52,396 bases of DNA. Source: Sphingomonas dokdonensis. GTDB lineage: Bacteria; Pseudomonadota; Alphaproteobacteria; Sphingomonadales; Sphingomonadaceae. The DNA lies in contig NZ_NBBI01000009.1 in NCBI RefSeq assembly GCF_002197685.1, positions 1 to 52,396 of the forward strand, in the 5' to 3' direction. The position numbers were made by a program, and so were the translations under genes. This document shows, one piece after another, positions 42,373-52,164 of the stretch; the stretch's first letter is position 1, and each line of letters begins with the position of its first letter. The notes under the pieces are model-generated. The model did not search any database. It was given only the letters and a program-made list of their open reading frames with translations, and was not told the origin of the DNA.

Positions 42373-43404
42373 ATGTTTGAAGACCGGGTTTTGCTGATTA
42401 CTGGGGGTACGGGCTCCTTCGGTAATGCCGTGCTACGTCGCTTTCTCGATTCTGACCTTCGCGAAATTCGCATCTTCAGCCGCGACGAGAAGAAGCAAGA
42501 CGACATGCGGCAGCGTTACAATAGTGACAAACTGAAATTCTTCATCGGCGACGTGCGCGATCAGAAAAGCGTGAATGCTGCTGTGCGCGGTGCTGATTTC
42601 ATCTTTCATGCCGCGGCGCTGAAGCAGGTGCCTAGTTGTGAATTCCACCCGCTGGAAGCCACGCAGACCAATGTCATCGGTACTGGCAACCTGCTGGATG
42701 CGGCAATCGAATACGGGGTCAGCAAGGCGATCTGTCTCAGCACGGACAAGGCCGTGTACCCGATCAATGCCATGGGCATGTCCAAGGCATTGATGGAAAA
42801 GACCATGGTTGCGAAGTCGCGCATTGTGTCTGGTGACAAAACAATGATCTGCGGCACGCGCTACGGCAATGTGATGGCGTCGCGTGGCTCTGTTATTCCG
42901 CTGTTTGTGGAGCAAATCAGAAACGGCAATCCGATCACTGTCACTGACGGCAACATGACACGGTTCATGATGACTCTGGAAGATGCGGTGGATCTGGTGA
43001 TCCACGCCTTTTCCCATGGTCGCCCTGGCGACATCTTCGTGCAAAAGGCGCCGGCTGCCACGCTGACCGACCTTGCGCGGGCGATCAGTGAAATGATGGG
43101 TGTTCCCGACCATCCGATCCGTACCATCGGTGCCCGCCATGGCGAGAAGCTCTATGAATCGCTCCTGACGCGCGAGGAAATGCGCGTTGCGCAGGACATG
43201 GATCGTTATTACCGCATTCCGGCCGACATGCGCGATCTAAACTATCGTAAATACTTCGAGGAAGGCGCGGTGATCGAGCGGGACGAGGAGTATCACTCCC
43301 ACAATACCACTCGGCTCGATGTTGAGGGCACCAAGAAACTGCTGATGAAGCTGTCGTTCATGCGCGCTGCCGCAGAAGGACGGCACGAGCCAATCGAAAC
43401 CTGA
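42373..43404 (+). CDS. UDP-GlcNAc 4,6-dehydratase, FnlA/CapE/WbjB type
   Basis: A 343-residue extended SDR enzyme, the usual length of the FnlA/CapE group. G-G-T-G-S-F-G (11-17) binds NADP; F-S-R-D-E-K-K-Q-D-D-M-R and L-K-Q-V-P are hallmarks. The catalytic motif is M-x-x-x-K (M-G-M-S-K) in place of Y-x-x-x-K, as in that group. It starts UDP-L-FucNAc or related paths by dehydration with 5-epimerisation. The partners usually next in line (reductase and epimerase) are absent from this plasmid. Confidence 0.88.
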   Translation: MFEDRVLLITGGTGSFGNAVLRRFLDSDLREIRIFSRDEKKQDDMRQRYNSDKLKFFIGDVRDQKSVNAAVRGADFIFHAAALKQVPSCEFHPLEATQTNVIGTGNLLDAAIEYGVSKAICLSTDKAVYPINAMGMSKALMEKTMVAKSRIVSGDKTMICGTRYGNVMASRGSVIPLFVEQIRNGNPITVTDGNMTRFMMTLEDAVDLVIHAFSHGRPGDIFVQKAPAATLTDLARAISEMMGVPDHPIRTIGARHGEKLYESLLTREEMRVAQDMDRYYRIPADMRDLNYRKYFEEGAVIERDEEYHSHNTTRLDVEGTKKLLMKLSFMRAAAEGRHEPIET

Positions 43405-43413
43405 ACACACATC

Positions 43414-44250
43414 GTGTCAACCGTTGTCCGTACTTGTCGGGTCGAGGACACGCCCGGCCCGTTTCGCGATCTTGCCTGGCAAGTCTTTTTCGCAAGCCGC
43501 GGGCGGGGCGTGTCACTGGACGCGCATTTTCCATGGATCGGGGGTGGCGGGCGTGACGATCGCAGCTGGCTGATGGAAGTCGATGGGCGCCCGGCCGCGA
43601 TGTTGTGTGTGCGTCGTGGCATAGTCGCCGATGTTCATTTCAGCGCAATCGGCCTGGTATGTACCGCACCGGATTTCGAGCGTCGGGGCTTTGCGACCCG
43701 CTTGCTCAAAACGGCGCTGGACGCAATCGGCGAGGACGCGCCTGTTCTCCTCTGGACATCGCAGCACGCTTTCTATGCGCGGCTTGGCTTTGAACTCATT
43801 GATCCGACGCTTGTGGCAGCCTGTGTCTTCCCACCAGAGATAGCCGTAGACCGTCATGGCACATGCTGGCAGCGCTACGATTGGACGGCGCGGGATCGTG
43901 TGTCCCCTTGCTTTGGGGGGCAGCGCGGCGTGCCCACTTTTGTGACCAGTGTCGAGCGATGGTCGTTGATCGATGATCCTGCCGAGTTTCTTGTTCTTTC
44001 GCCGGGAGACAAAGCGCCCATTGTATTGGAGATGGGGCTGTGCGGTGAAGCGGTGGCGAGAGAGCTTGCCGCTTTGAAGGTTGCGCGCGCGGTGCTGAAC
44101 CTACCGCGGCATGTTCCTGCCATCGACCAATTGCAGGCCGCAGGTGTCGGTGTGGCAATGCGGGAGACGGCTATCGCTATGTGGCGGCCGGGCCGGTTCG
44201 ATCGCGAAGAAATTATGCAATGGGACATTCCCTTGCTCGACCGCTTCTGA
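43414..44250 (+). CDS. GNAT-family acetyltransferase
   Basis: A 278-residue protein from GTG 43414, 9 bases after the dehydratase stop. The acetyl-CoA signature is visible as F-E-R-R-G-F-A-T-R-L-L, and F-Y-A-R-L-G-F-E-L-I closes the GNAT domain (about 1-140). The C-terminal half is not recognised and could be a second, degenerate domain. It may acetylate an amino-sugar or the polysaccharide; this rests on context. Confidence 0.82.
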   Translation: MSTVVRTCRVEDTPGPFRDLAWQVFFASRGRGVSLDAHFPWIGGGGRDDRSWLMEVDGRPAAMLCVRRGIVADVHFSAIGLVCTAPDFERRGFATRLLKTALDAIGEDAPVLLWTSQHAFYARLGFELIDPTLVAACVFPPEIAVDRHGTCWQRYDWTARDRVSPCFGGQRGVPTFVTSVERWSLIDDPAEFLVLSPGDKAPIVLEMGLCGEAVARELAALKVARAVLNLPRHVPAIDQLQAAGVGVAMRETAIAMWRPGRFDREEIMQWDIPLLDRF

Positions 44251-44308
44251 GCGCGGCGACGATCACGATCCTTGTTGTGATCGTTTTCGGAATATAGAGA
44301 AACCGCCA

Positions 44309-45685
44309 ATGTCCATATCGCTCCGATCACGCCGGATTGCCCTGCCCAGCATTTCTTCCATCCTCCTGCTGGGGCTACTAGGCACCCTGTGGATTGCTGG
44401 CGGTGCGTCGCGCGGCGACGTGTCGGGGCAGGTGATTGTCAGGATTGTGGCAACGCTGGTGATCGCTGCGGCGCTCTTACTTGGGCAGCGCCCCCAACGT
44501 GATGCGCTAATGCCGGTGGCTGGTCTGCTGGCCGCCACGGCTATGCTGGCTCTGGTTCAACTAATCCCGTTGCCGCCGGGATTGTGGCAGGCATTGCCGG
44601 GCCGTGAGATTTTTATTGAAGCGGCAAAGATCAGTGGCGAGCCGCAGCCATGGCGCCCGCTGGCGATTGTGCCGGGTGGGGCGATCAACTCCGCCGCATC
44701 GCTGCTAGTGCCCACCGCTGCCTTGCTGTTGATCGCGCAGCTGAGAGAGGACGAGCGCGCTTGGCTGCCCGCGGTCCTGCTGGCGGTGATTACCGGATCT
44801 ACCATCGCCGGCCTGCTGCAATTTTCCGGAATGGGATCAAACAACCCTTTGATCAACGATAGTGTCGGGCAGGTAAGTGGGACATTTGCCAACCGCAATC
44901 ATCTGGCGCTTTTCCTGTCTCTAGGTTGTTTGGTGGCGCCAGTGTGGGCATTTCGCGAAGGGCATAAGCCGGGGTGGCGCGCGCCTGTTGCGCTGTCCCT
45001 CGTGCTGCTGTTTGCGCTTACCATTCTTGCCACCGGATCACGCGCCGGGCTGGTGCTGGGTGCCGTGGCGCTGGTGATCGGGCCTGCCATGGTGCGTAGT
45101 CAGATTGCGCGGGCGCTGCGTCGTTATCCGCGCTGGGTGCTTCCGGCGATCGTCGCCGGGGTCGTGGCGATCGTTGTTATTCTCGTCTTGGCAAGTGTCG
45201 CCGCTGACCGAGCCGTATCCATCAATCGTGTATTGGCGGTAGATGCAGGTCAGGACATGCGCAGCCGCGCCTTGCCGACGGTGTTTGGCATGATTGGAAC
45301 CTATTTTCCGGCTGGTGCGGGCTTGGGCGGATTTGATCCGCTGTTTCGGCTGCACGAACCGTTCTCCCTGCTGAAGGTGACCTACTTCAACCATGCCCAT
45401 AATGATTGGCTTGAAATAGTGCTGGATACCGGTGTGGCCGGGGTATTGCTGTTGCTGGTAGCCGTGGGCTGGTGGGCATGGGCCAGCGTTCGTGCGTGGC
45501 GGCATGATGGCACGACACTTGGTCGGCTTGGATCGGCCATGCTGCTGTTGGTGATGATCGCAAGCCTGTTCGACTATCCCGCCCGCACGCCGATGATGAT
45601 GTCAACGATCATTCTCGCGGCGGCTTGGCTAGCGTGGGGAAGTGCGCGCGGCGCTGCTTTACCCGCGTCAAGGCGGCATCTATAG
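44309..45685 (+). CDS. O-antigen ligase/Wzy-C-like membrane protein
   Basis: Encodes 458 residues from ATG 44309. It has 10-12 hydrophobic segments; F-A-N-R-N-H-L-A-L and A-T-G-S-R-A-G, then a periplasmic loop with A-G-L-G-G-F and H-A-H-N-D-W-L-E, are the core of the WaaL/PglL family. The family joins glycan to lipid or protein, or polymerises. With a separate Wzy-like protein upstream, either may be the polymerase and the other a ligase. Confidence 0.85.
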   Translation: MSISLRSRRIALPSISSILLLGLLGTLWIAGGASRGDVSGQVIVRIVATLVIAAALLLGQRPQRDALMPVAGLLAATAMLALVQLIPLPPGLWQALPGREIFIEAAKISGEPQPWRPLAIVPGGAINSAASLLVPTAALLLIAQLREDERAWLPAVLLAVITGSTIAGLLQFSGMGSNNPLINDSVGQVSGTFANRNHLALFLSLGCLVAPVWAFREGHKPGWRAPVALSLVLLFALTILATGSRAGLVLGAVALVIGPAMVRSQIARALRRYPRWVLPAIVAGVVAIVVILVLASVAADRAVSINRVLAVDAGQDMRSRALPTVFGMIGTYFPAGAGLGGFDPLFRLHEPFSLLKVTYFNHAHNDWLEIVLDTGVAGVLLLLVAVGWWAWASVRAWRHDGTTLGRLGSAMLLLVMIASLFDYPARTPMMMSTIILAAAWLAWGSARGAALPASRRHL

Positions 45686-45723
45686 CCTGCCAGCTTCCAT
45701 CCCGTCTGGATTATGCCAAGCGC

Positions 45724-46434
45724 ATGCGTAAGATTTGTCCTGTATTATTGGCGATCGCCTTGACGGCCTGTGGTGGAACGCCGCGGCTGGAATCGACATC
45801 GCGGCTAACGGTTGTCGAGGATAGTCGTGGTCTACCGGCGCCGGATCGAAACGATCTGACCGCCGCAGATCGTCCCTCGCTGATCGGACCGCTCGATACG
45901 ATCCAGGTCGATGTATTCAATGTGCCGGACCTCAGCCGCGAACTGCAGGTCGATGCCAGCGGCCGTATTTCAATGCCGCTGGCCGGAACGATTGACGCTC
46001 GCGGCAAGACTTCCGCCGAGTTAGCTAATGCAGTTGAGGCCGCATTGCGAGGACGCTACGTCCGCAATCCGGAAGTCACGGTCAACATCAAGAGCTCGGT
46101 AAGTCAGGTCGTGACGATCGATGGCCAGGTGGTTGAACCTGGGCTATATCCTGTCACAAATCAGATGACGTTGTTGCGCGCCGTTGCCTCCGCCAAGGGA
46201 TTGGCGGAATATGCCCGTGAAGACGATATCGTTATTCTAAGAACGGTGAATGGTCAGAAAATGGCCGGGCTCTACAATGTTTCCGCTATTCGGCGTGGAA
46301 TGTATGATGATCCTCCGATCTATGCCAATGATGTAATTGTTGTGGGGGATTCTCCGCAGCGTCGTCTGTTCCGTGACTTTATTTCGCTGTCGCCGCTGCT
46401 TGCGGCGCCATTACTGGCGATCCTGCAGAGGTAA
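45724..46434 (+). CDS. Wza/GumB-type polysaccharide export lipoprotein
   Basis: Encodes 236 residues from ATG 45724. A lipoprotein signal with lipobox L-T-A-C (C16) is followed by the Poly_export domain (I-G-P-L-D-T-I-Q-V-D-V-F-N-V, S-G-R-I-S-M-P-L-A-G) and one SLBB domain (I-D-G-Q-V-V-E-P-G-L-Y-P). The C-terminal stretch is hydrophobic. It is shorter than E. coli Wza, like GumB. It forms the outer-membrane channel for the polysaccharide with the kinase encoded next. Confidence 0.93.
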   Translation: MRKICPVLLAIALTACGGTPRLESTSRLTVVEDSRGLPAPDRNDLTAADRPSLIGPLDTIQVDVFNVPDLSRELQVDASGRISMPLAGTIDARGKTSAELANAVEAALRGRYVRNPEVTVNIKSSVSQVVTIDGQVVEPGLYPVTNQMTLLRAVASAKGLAEYAREDDIVILRTVNGQKMAGLYNVSAIRRGMYDDPPIYANDVIVVGDSPQRRLFRDFISLSPLLAAPLLAILQR

Positions 46435-46445
46435 GCGCGTCGATT

Positions 46446-48653
46446 ATGAACCCGTCTACCTTTAATACGCGGAGCGCCGCCGGGGCTCCCCTGCTCACCA
46501 ATGCGCGTGGGCTCGAACCAGAGCGCTTGCCGATTATTCGCCAGTACATGCATATCGCGTTGCGCTGGCGCTATGTCATCATCGGCATCACTGTGGCCTG
46601 TATCTTACTTGGGCTAGTCGCAACGCTACTCATGACGCCGAAATATACTGCCGAGGTGACGGTAGAAATTTCGCGTGAGTCAAACAGAGTAACCGATTTC
46701 CAAGGCGTGGAGCGCGAAGCCAGCGTTGCCGATCAGGAATTCTATCAAACACAGTACGGGCTTCTGCAGTCACGATCGTTGGCAGAACGCGTGGCAACAC
46801 AGCTACGGCTTGTGGATGACAGCAAGTTCTTTGAGCGTTTCGGGGTGTCGGATAGCGATCCGGCTTTTCAAGAGGTCAATGGGCGTTATCCAGCATCCGG
46901 CCGGGCGGTTCGTCAGCGGATCGCAGGTGAAGTGCTGCTAGATAATCTGAATGTTACGCCAGTACGTCTGTCCCGCCTTGTTGATGTATCATTCACCAGT
47001 CCCGACCCAGCGTTCTCAGCGAAAGTCGCCAACGCGTGGGCTGAGAACTTCATCCAGACCAATCTGGAGCGTAAAATTCAGGCAACATCCTACGGGCGCA
47101 ACCTACTGCAGCGGCAACTGGGTCAACTGAAGGAGCGTTTGAACGAGTCCCAGCGGCAATTGGTGGCTTATGCCTCCGCACAGCGAATCATAAACCTTCC
47201 GGCGCAATCGGGCGGCGACGGAAGACTGACCAGCGAACGCTCAATTATTGCTGATGATCTTGCCGCGCTTAATGCTTCGCTGGCGCAGGCGACGGCAGAC
47301 CGTATTCAGGCGGAGGCACGCTACGAACAGGCTGGTCGGGCCGGGGCATCAACAGAGGCTTTGCGGAACCAGGCGATCAACTCGCTGCGTCAGCGCCGCG
47401 CCGAACTGGCAGCGGATTATCAAAAGCTGATGACGCAGTTCGAACCGGAATATCCTGCGGCAAAAGCGATTCAATCCCAGATCGATCAGCTCGATCGCTC
47501 GATCGGTCGTGAGGAAGGGCGAGTGTCTGGCTCGCTGCAGGCTGATTATCGCGAAGCAGTGGAGCGTGAGCGCGCCTTGAATAGCAAGGTGGAGCAGCTC
47601 AAGGCGAGCTACCTCGATCTGCGGCGCAGGAGCATCCAGTACAACATATATCAGCAGGAAGTAGATACTAACCGTGCGCTGTATGATGGTCTGCTTCAGC
47701 GCTTCAAGGAAATCGGCGTTGCTGGCGGCGTGGGCGTTAACAATGTGACAGTTGTTGATCCGGCCGATATCCCGCAACGTCCCTCCAGCCCCCGGCTTTT
47801 GCTCAACTTGGCCCTGGCGGTGATCGCCGGTCTTGGTCTTGGTGTGCTGGCGGCTTTCGCGCTCGAGCAGATCGACGAATCCTTTGCTGATCCTGAAGAG
47901 GTGGAACGGCGGCTTGGTCTGCCGCTCCTCGGTTCGGTGCCCAAGCTCACGGAAGGAACGCCCAAGGAGGCGTTGCTCGACCGCAAGTCGACTCTTGTGG
48001 ATGCCTATTTGGCAGTGCAGACGAACCTCACCTTTTCCACCGAGCACGGTGTGCCGCGTTCCTTTGCCGTCACGTCGACCCGTCCGGCTGAAGGCAAATC
48101 GACCACAGCGCTTGCACTCGCGACGATGCTTGCCCGAGCGCAGCGGAAGGTCATTCTCGTGGATGGCGACATGCGCTCACCATCAGTGCATCATCTCGGC
48201 GGGGTCGACCACGATCGCGGCTTGAGCAATTTCCTGGCCGGCCAGGATGACATCACGTCGCTGACCTTCCCAATGAGCGATCTTGGCTTCACCGCCATGT
48301 CGGCGGGCCCGATCCCGCCAAATGCCGCGGAACTGCTGACGGGCACGCGCTTGCAAACATTGATCGAACGTTTGTTGCAGAGCTATGATCATGTTGTGAT
48401 CGACTCCCCGCCGGTCATGGGCCTGGCCGATGCGCCGCTTATTGCCAGCCGTGTGGAAGGGGTAATTTATGCTGTGGAATCGCACGGCATTCGTTCGACC
48501 ATGGTTAAAACCGCTCTAAGCCGGCTCGCCAGCGCCAATGCACGGGTTATCGGCGGCGTCCTGACCAAATTCGAGACTGGCAAGGCGCATCACGGCTATG
48601 GCTATGAATATGGCTATGGCTATGGCCGAGACGACAAGGCGGCGCGTAGCTGA
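46446..48653 (+). CDS. Polysaccharide copolymerase with tyrosine autokinase (Wzc/ExoP-like)
   Basis: A 735-residue fusion. A Wzz domain lies between two membrane helices (about 40 and 450), with a coiled coil and GNVR region in the periplasmic part. The cytoplasmic BY-kinase domain has Walker A near residue 545 (P-A-E-G-K-S-T-T), Walker A' I-L-V-D-G-D-M-R and Walker B V-V-I-D-S-P-P. The C-terminus holds a tyrosine cluster (Y-G-Y-E-Y-G-Y-G-Y-G) that would be phosphorylated. It controls chain length and export with the Wza-like protein. No separate phosphatase gene was found. Confidence 0.94.
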   Translation: MNPSTFNTRSAAGAPLLTNARGLEPERLPIIRQYMHIALRWRYVIIGITVACILLGLVATLLMTPKYTAEVTVEISRESNRVTDFQGVEREASVADQEFYQTQYGLLQSRSLAERVATQLRLVDDSKFFERFGVSDSDPAFQEVNGRYPASGRAVRQRIAGEVLLDNLNVTPVRLSRLVDVSFTSPDPAFSAKVANAWAENFIQTNLERKIQATSYGRNLLQRQLGQLKERLNESQRQLVAYASAQRIINLPAQSGGDGRLTSERSIIADDLAALNASLAQATADRIQAEARYEQAGRAGASTEALRNQAINSLRQRRAELAADYQKLMTQFEPEYPAAKAIQSQIDQLDRSIGREEGRVSGSLQADYREAVERERALNSKVEQLKASYLDLRRRSIQYNIYQQEVDTNRALYDGLLQRFKEIGVAGGVGVNNVTVVDPADIPQRPSSPRLLLNLALAVIAGLGLGVLAAFALEQIDESFADPEEVERRLGLPLLGSVPKLTEGTPKEALLDRKSTLVDAYLAVQTNLTFSTEHGVPRSFAVTSTRPAEGKSTTALALATMLARAQRKVILVDGDMRSPSVHHLGGVDHDRGLSNFLAGQDDITSLTFPMSDLGFTAMSAGPIPPNAAELLTGTRLQTLIERLLQSYDHVVIDSPPVMGLADAPLIASRVEGVIYAVESHGIRSTMVKTALSRLASANARVIGGVLTKFETGKAHHGYGYEYGYGYGRDDKAARS

Positions 48654-49903
48654 TGGGCGAGCGTGCCGGTGCGCGCTGGTCACGACGCGAATGGGCAATT
48701 CGTGGATTGCTGGCGTTGATGGTGCTGGTGGCCGGCTATTTAGGGGTGTGCCAAACCCTGGCGGCATCGCTGAGAGCGAGCCATCCCGAACGCGCGCATC
48801 GACTTGCGCCCTACGATGGTCGGGCGTCGGCCCTGTTGGGGCGAAAGCTGCTTAGTACGGCAACCACGCCATCGGAACGGCTAAAAGCGCGCCGGATGGC
48901 GCAGGCGGCATTGCGACAGGATCCGACCAGCGTTGCCGCTGCGGCGACACTGGGCCTTGTTGCGCAGGTAAACGGCGATTCCGCTGCGGCGCGTACCATC
49001 TTCGCTTATGCTGAGCGCCTGTCGCGACGGGACATACAGACGCAATTATGGGCTATTGAAGATGCGGTTAGTCGCGATGACGTTGCGGGAGCGCTGCGGC
49101 ATTATGATATCGCACTTCGAACCACGCGGCGAGCGACCGATCTTCTGTACCCCGTGTTGGGCACCGCAATCAGCGATCCCGTGGTGCGAACCGCATTGGT
49201 GCGGACACTAGCGCGTAAGCCGGCGTGGCAGGACAGTTTCATCAGCTATGTCTCGGTAAATGGCCCCATTCCCCGGGCAACCGCGCTGCTTTTTCAGATG
49301 CTGCATCAGCGCGGACATCAATTGTCCGACGAGGCAACGGCGGCGGTAACGACGAAGTTGATCCGAGACGGCGCGTTCGAGGACGCTTGGCGCTATTATG
49401 CTTCGGTTCGCCAAGGTGCGGATCGCCGTTCATCGCGCGATCCGGCGTTCCGCGCGATGTTTGCCGAGGCCACACCCTTTGATTGGATGCCGATCAATGA
49501 CAATGGTGTCAGCGCGTCGATGCAGCGAGGCGAAAGGGGCGGCGTTTTTGAGTTCGCGGCACCATCAAGCGTCGGCGGTACGGTGCTGCGCCAGCAGCAG
49601 TTACTGCCATCGGGATCCTATTCGCTAGCCGGGCATAGCAGCGACATCGACCAGCCAGAAAATAGTCGCCCTTATTGGGCTCTTAGTTGCAGTGACGGGC
49701 GCGAACTCGGCCGCGTGACGCTGCCGCCTTCGTCGCAGAAGAGAGGTGCCTTTTCAGGCATCCTTGCAGTTCCGCGCGATTGCCCTGTGCAGATGCTTGA
49801 ATTGATCGTTCGGCCGTCGGATGCCGTATCTGGAGTTAGCGGCCGGATTGAGCGGGTTGAATTGCGTCCAGTCGCTCGATCCAGCAAGCAGGCTGGGCAA
49901 TAA
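48653..49903 (+). CDS. TPR-like membrane-anchored protein of the export locus
   Basis: A 416-residue protein; its ATG overlaps the kinase TGA by one base (TGATG). A single N-terminal membrane anchor (about 16-38) is followed by alpha-helical repeats resembling tetratricopeptides (A-L-R-Q-D-P-T-S-V-A-A-A-A-T-L-G-L-V) and a beta-rich C-terminal domain with two cysteines (L-S-C-S-D and R-D-C-P-V). It is probably periplasmic and may assist assembly or modification of the polymer. The precise function is not known. Confidence 0.75.
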   Translation: MGERAGARWSRREWAIRGLLALMVLVAGYLGVCQTLAASLRASHPERAHRLAPYDGRASALLGRKLLSTATTPSERLKARRMAQAALRQDPTSVAAAATLGLVAQVNGDSAAARTIFAYAERLSRRDIQTQLWAIEDAVSRDDVAGALRHYDIALRTTRRATDLLYPVLGTAISDPVVRTALVRTLARKPAWQDSFISYVSVNGPIPRATALLFQMLHQRGHQLSDEATAAVTTKLIRDGAFEDAWRYYASVRQGADRRSSRDPAFRAMFAEATPFDWMPINDNGVSASMQRGERGGVFEFAAPSSVGGTVLRQQQLLPSGSYSLAGHSSDIDQPENSRPYWALSCSDGRELGRVTLPPSSQKRGAFSGILAVPRDCPVQMLELIVRPSDAVSGVSGRIERVELRPVARSSKQAGQ

Positions 49904-49904
49904 G

Positions 49905-50237
49905 ATGAACAAGCTGGCATTTCTTTTTGGCCCGGCAGTATATGTGACGTTGCTTGTGGTGCCACTGTACCTCCCAAGCAGCGCTGCAATGGCGCAAGAG
50001 GCGCCTGTCGGGCAGACCGCGCAATCGTCCGTTGGCCAAATCGGGCAGCGGCAAACACGCGATCAGGCCGCGCCCAGCATTGAACCGATGCGCCGCATCT
50101 CCAACCGTCTGCAAAATCGCATTCAGACCCGTATTCAAAGCCGGATTGATCGAAACCAAAATCCGCGTGCCACCACGTTGTCGCCATTCGCTGTTGCCGA
50201 TGAGGAAACTCGCACCTTGGGCCGCCCGCAGCGCTGA
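49905..50237 (+). CDS. Small secreted protein
   Basis: Encodes 110 residues from ATG 49905, 1 base after the upstream stop. A signal peptide ends near A-M-A-Q|E at residue 31. The mature part is Gln/Arg-rich with a repeated R-I-Q-x-R-I-x-x-R-I pattern (I-Q-T-R-I-Q-S-R-I-D-R) that should form a helix. It ends the plus arm. Function unknown. Confidence 0.72.
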   Translation: MNKLAFLFGPAVYVTLLVVPLYLPSSAAMAQEAPVGQTAQSSVGQIGQRQTRDQAAPSIEPMRRISNRLQNRIQTRIQSRIDRNQNPRATTLSPFAVADEETRTLGRPQR

Positions 50238-50394
50238 CGCAAAGCTAGTGTAGAAGCTGTTCCAATCAGGCCGTCAACAAACTATCACATCTATGATAAT
50301 GTCCTTTATCAATCTCTGTTAATCGCATCTGCGGCGTTGCCTGCACGCCCGCGCCATTAACCAGTTTTCCGTATCGCGCTTCTAGAACGCCGGC

Positions 50395-52101
50395 ATGGAT
50401 GATGCCCGCATGATCTCGCCGTCCGGCACGCTGGGTCGGATGGTGCTGTACCTGGCGGCCGCGCTGGTGGCGCTGGCGGTGCCCAAGGCGATGATCGTCA
50501 CGCGCTGGTATTTCCTCCATCAGGACGCGCCGGCCGCCATCGCGATGATCGGCCTGTTCGTGCTGGCGATGCGCTGGACACCGGGGTGGCGCTTGCCGAC
50601 CGCAGCACCTTCCATGCGCCTCGTGCTGGCGATCGCGCTGCTGCTCGCGCTCGCCCTGTGGTGGGGCACCTATGCGGTCATGCGCGATTATCCGCTCACG
50701 CGCGACGAGCTGATGGTCGGGTTCGACGGCGCGATCTTCGCTGCCGGCGCGCTGGCACTGCCGCTGCCGGCGCTGTGGAGCGGCTATGCGCTGGCGCTGG
50801 TGCCCGATTTCCTGCTCGACGTGCCGGGCCACGCCTTGCTCGTGTCGAACTATATGCCGGTGAACGCAGCACTGCGCGCGGGCGTCGCGCAGGTGGCCGA
50901 TCCGGCGCTGCTGAATCCGCTGCTCGCAGCGGGCGGGCTGGTCCTGCTGCATGGCCAGGCGCGCCGGCTGTTTCGCGATTGTACCGGCGCACGCTGGGTC
51001 GTGCTGGCGGGCTATCTGCTGTCGGCGCAGATCCTCGTCACCGCGATGACGCCTTACGCGATGACCGCGCATCTCGCGTTCAATCTCCTCTGGCTGTCGC
51101 TGTTCCTGCGCGATCGCTGGTGGTCGCATGGCGCGGCGCTGCTGGTCGGCGTGGCTGCGATCGGGCTGCACCAGGTGGTGTTCCATCCCCTGTTCGCCGG
51201 GCCGTTCATCCTGACGCTGCTGCCTCAGCGCCGCTGGCGCCTGTTCGGCGTCTATGCGCTGGCCTATGCCGCGGTGCTGCTGTTCTGGATCGGCTGGCCG
51301 CAGATCGTGGTGGCGACGAGCGGCATCGCGATCGACCCTGCGGCCGGCGCCGGAACCGCAGGCGGGGCGAGCTTCCTCCACGATCGCGTGCTGCCGCTGC
51401 TGCGCAATCGCGATCCGCGCACGATCCCGCTGATGCTCTACAATCTGCTGCGCGCCACCACCTGGAACGCCGCCTTCGTGGTGCCCTTCGCGATCCTCGC
51501 GCTGCCCGCGATCCGGCGCGGCGAGGGGCTGGCGCGGCCATTGGTGGCGGGCGTGCTGCTGACCCTGCTCGCGATGACGGTGCTGCTGCCGTATCAGGGG
51601 CATGGCTGGGGCTATCGCTACCTCCACGGGCTGCTCGGCAATGCGATCCTGCTCGCGGGCTATGGCTATCGCGAGATCGCGCGCCGCGCGCCGCGCGAAG
51701 CGGAGGGGCTCGCCCTGCTGCTCGCGCTCGGTACGCTGCCGATCCTTGTCTGGCAGGTCGTCACCGCGCACCGTTTCGTCATGCCCTATGCGCAGCTCAC
51801 CCAGCTGATCGAGCGGCAGCGCAGCGACGTGGTGATCCTCGATACCGAGGCGCCGTTCAGCGCGATCGACCAGGTGCGCAACCGCGCGGATCTTTCGAAC
51901 CGCCCGCTGGTGGTCTCCAGCGTGCATCTGTCGCCCGAACAGGTCGCGGCACTATGCGCGCGCAGCACGGTGACGCTGCTCGGCCGCGCGCATTTCCCAC
52001 ATGTCGGCTTTGCCCCCGGCACGCCGGCCGACGCGACGCTCTTCGCCCGCCGCACCGCCCCGATCGCCGGGCGCGCGTGCCTGCGTGCGCCGGCGCGTTA
52101 G
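50395..52101 (+). CDS. GT-C-like polytopic membrane protein
   Basis: A 568-residue protein with about 11-13 membrane segments. Between the third and fourth lies M-R-D-Y-P-L-T-R-D-E-L, whose acidic pair is like the first-loop catalytic site of GT-C glycosyltransferases (ArnT/GT39-like); the C-terminal 100 residues are soluble. It faces the minus-strand GtrA group and is G+C-rich like that group, so it may be the periplasmic transferase that uses the flipped sugar. Family assignment is based on topology and one motif. Confidence 0.65.
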   Translation: MDDARMISPSGTLGRMVLYLAAALVALAVPKAMIVTRWYFLHQDAPAAIAMIGLFVLAMRWTPGWRLPTAAPSMRLVLAIALLLALALWWGTYAVMRDYPLTRDELMVGFDGAIFAAGALALPLPALWSGYALALVPDFLLDVPGHALLVSNYMPVNAALRAGVAQVADPALLNPLLAAGGLVLLHGQARRLFRDCTGARWVVLAGYLLSAQILVTAMTPYAMTAHLAFNLLWLSLFLRDRWWSHGAALLVGVAAIGLHQVVFHPLFAGPFILTLLPQRRWRLFGVYALAYAAVLLFWIGWPQIVVATSGIAIDPAAGAGTAGGASFLHDRVLPLLRNRDPRTIPLMLYNLLRATTWNAAFVVPFAILALPAIRRGEGLARPLVAGVLLTLLAMTVLLPYQGHGWGYRYLHGLLGNAILLAGYGYREIARRAPREAEGLALLLALGTLPILVWQVVTAHRFVMPYAQLTQLIERQRSDVVILDTEAPFSAIDQVRNRADLSNRPLVVSSVHLSPEQVAALCARSTVTLLGRAHFPHVGFAPGTPADATLFARRTAPIAGRACLRAPAR

Positions 52102-52106
52102 TTTGA

Positions 52107-52120
52107 TCCACGTACGTGGA
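52107..52120. other. 14-bp perfect palindrome
   Basis: TCCACGTACGTGGA lies 5 bases past the stop of the GT-C gene. It could be a protein site or part of the terminator region shared by the two convergent genes. Confidence 0.4.
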
Positions 52121-52137
52121 AGCTGCGCCGGCCCGCC

Positions 52138-52162
52138 TCTGATCCAGCGTTGCTGGATCAGA
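52138..52162. terminator. Bidirectional terminator between convergent genes
   Basis: TCTGATCCAGC and its exact complement flank the loop GTT; CTTTAAAC follows on the plus strand. The hairpin lies between the GT-C stop (52101) and the gtrA stop (52165), where both transcripts should end. Confidence 0.7.
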
Positions 52163-52164
52163 CT

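Noticed and set aside
50586..52106. 506-codon frame overlapping the GT-C-like gene
   Set aside because: It is Arg/Ala-rich without membrane segments; the other frame has clear helices and a GT-C-like loop.
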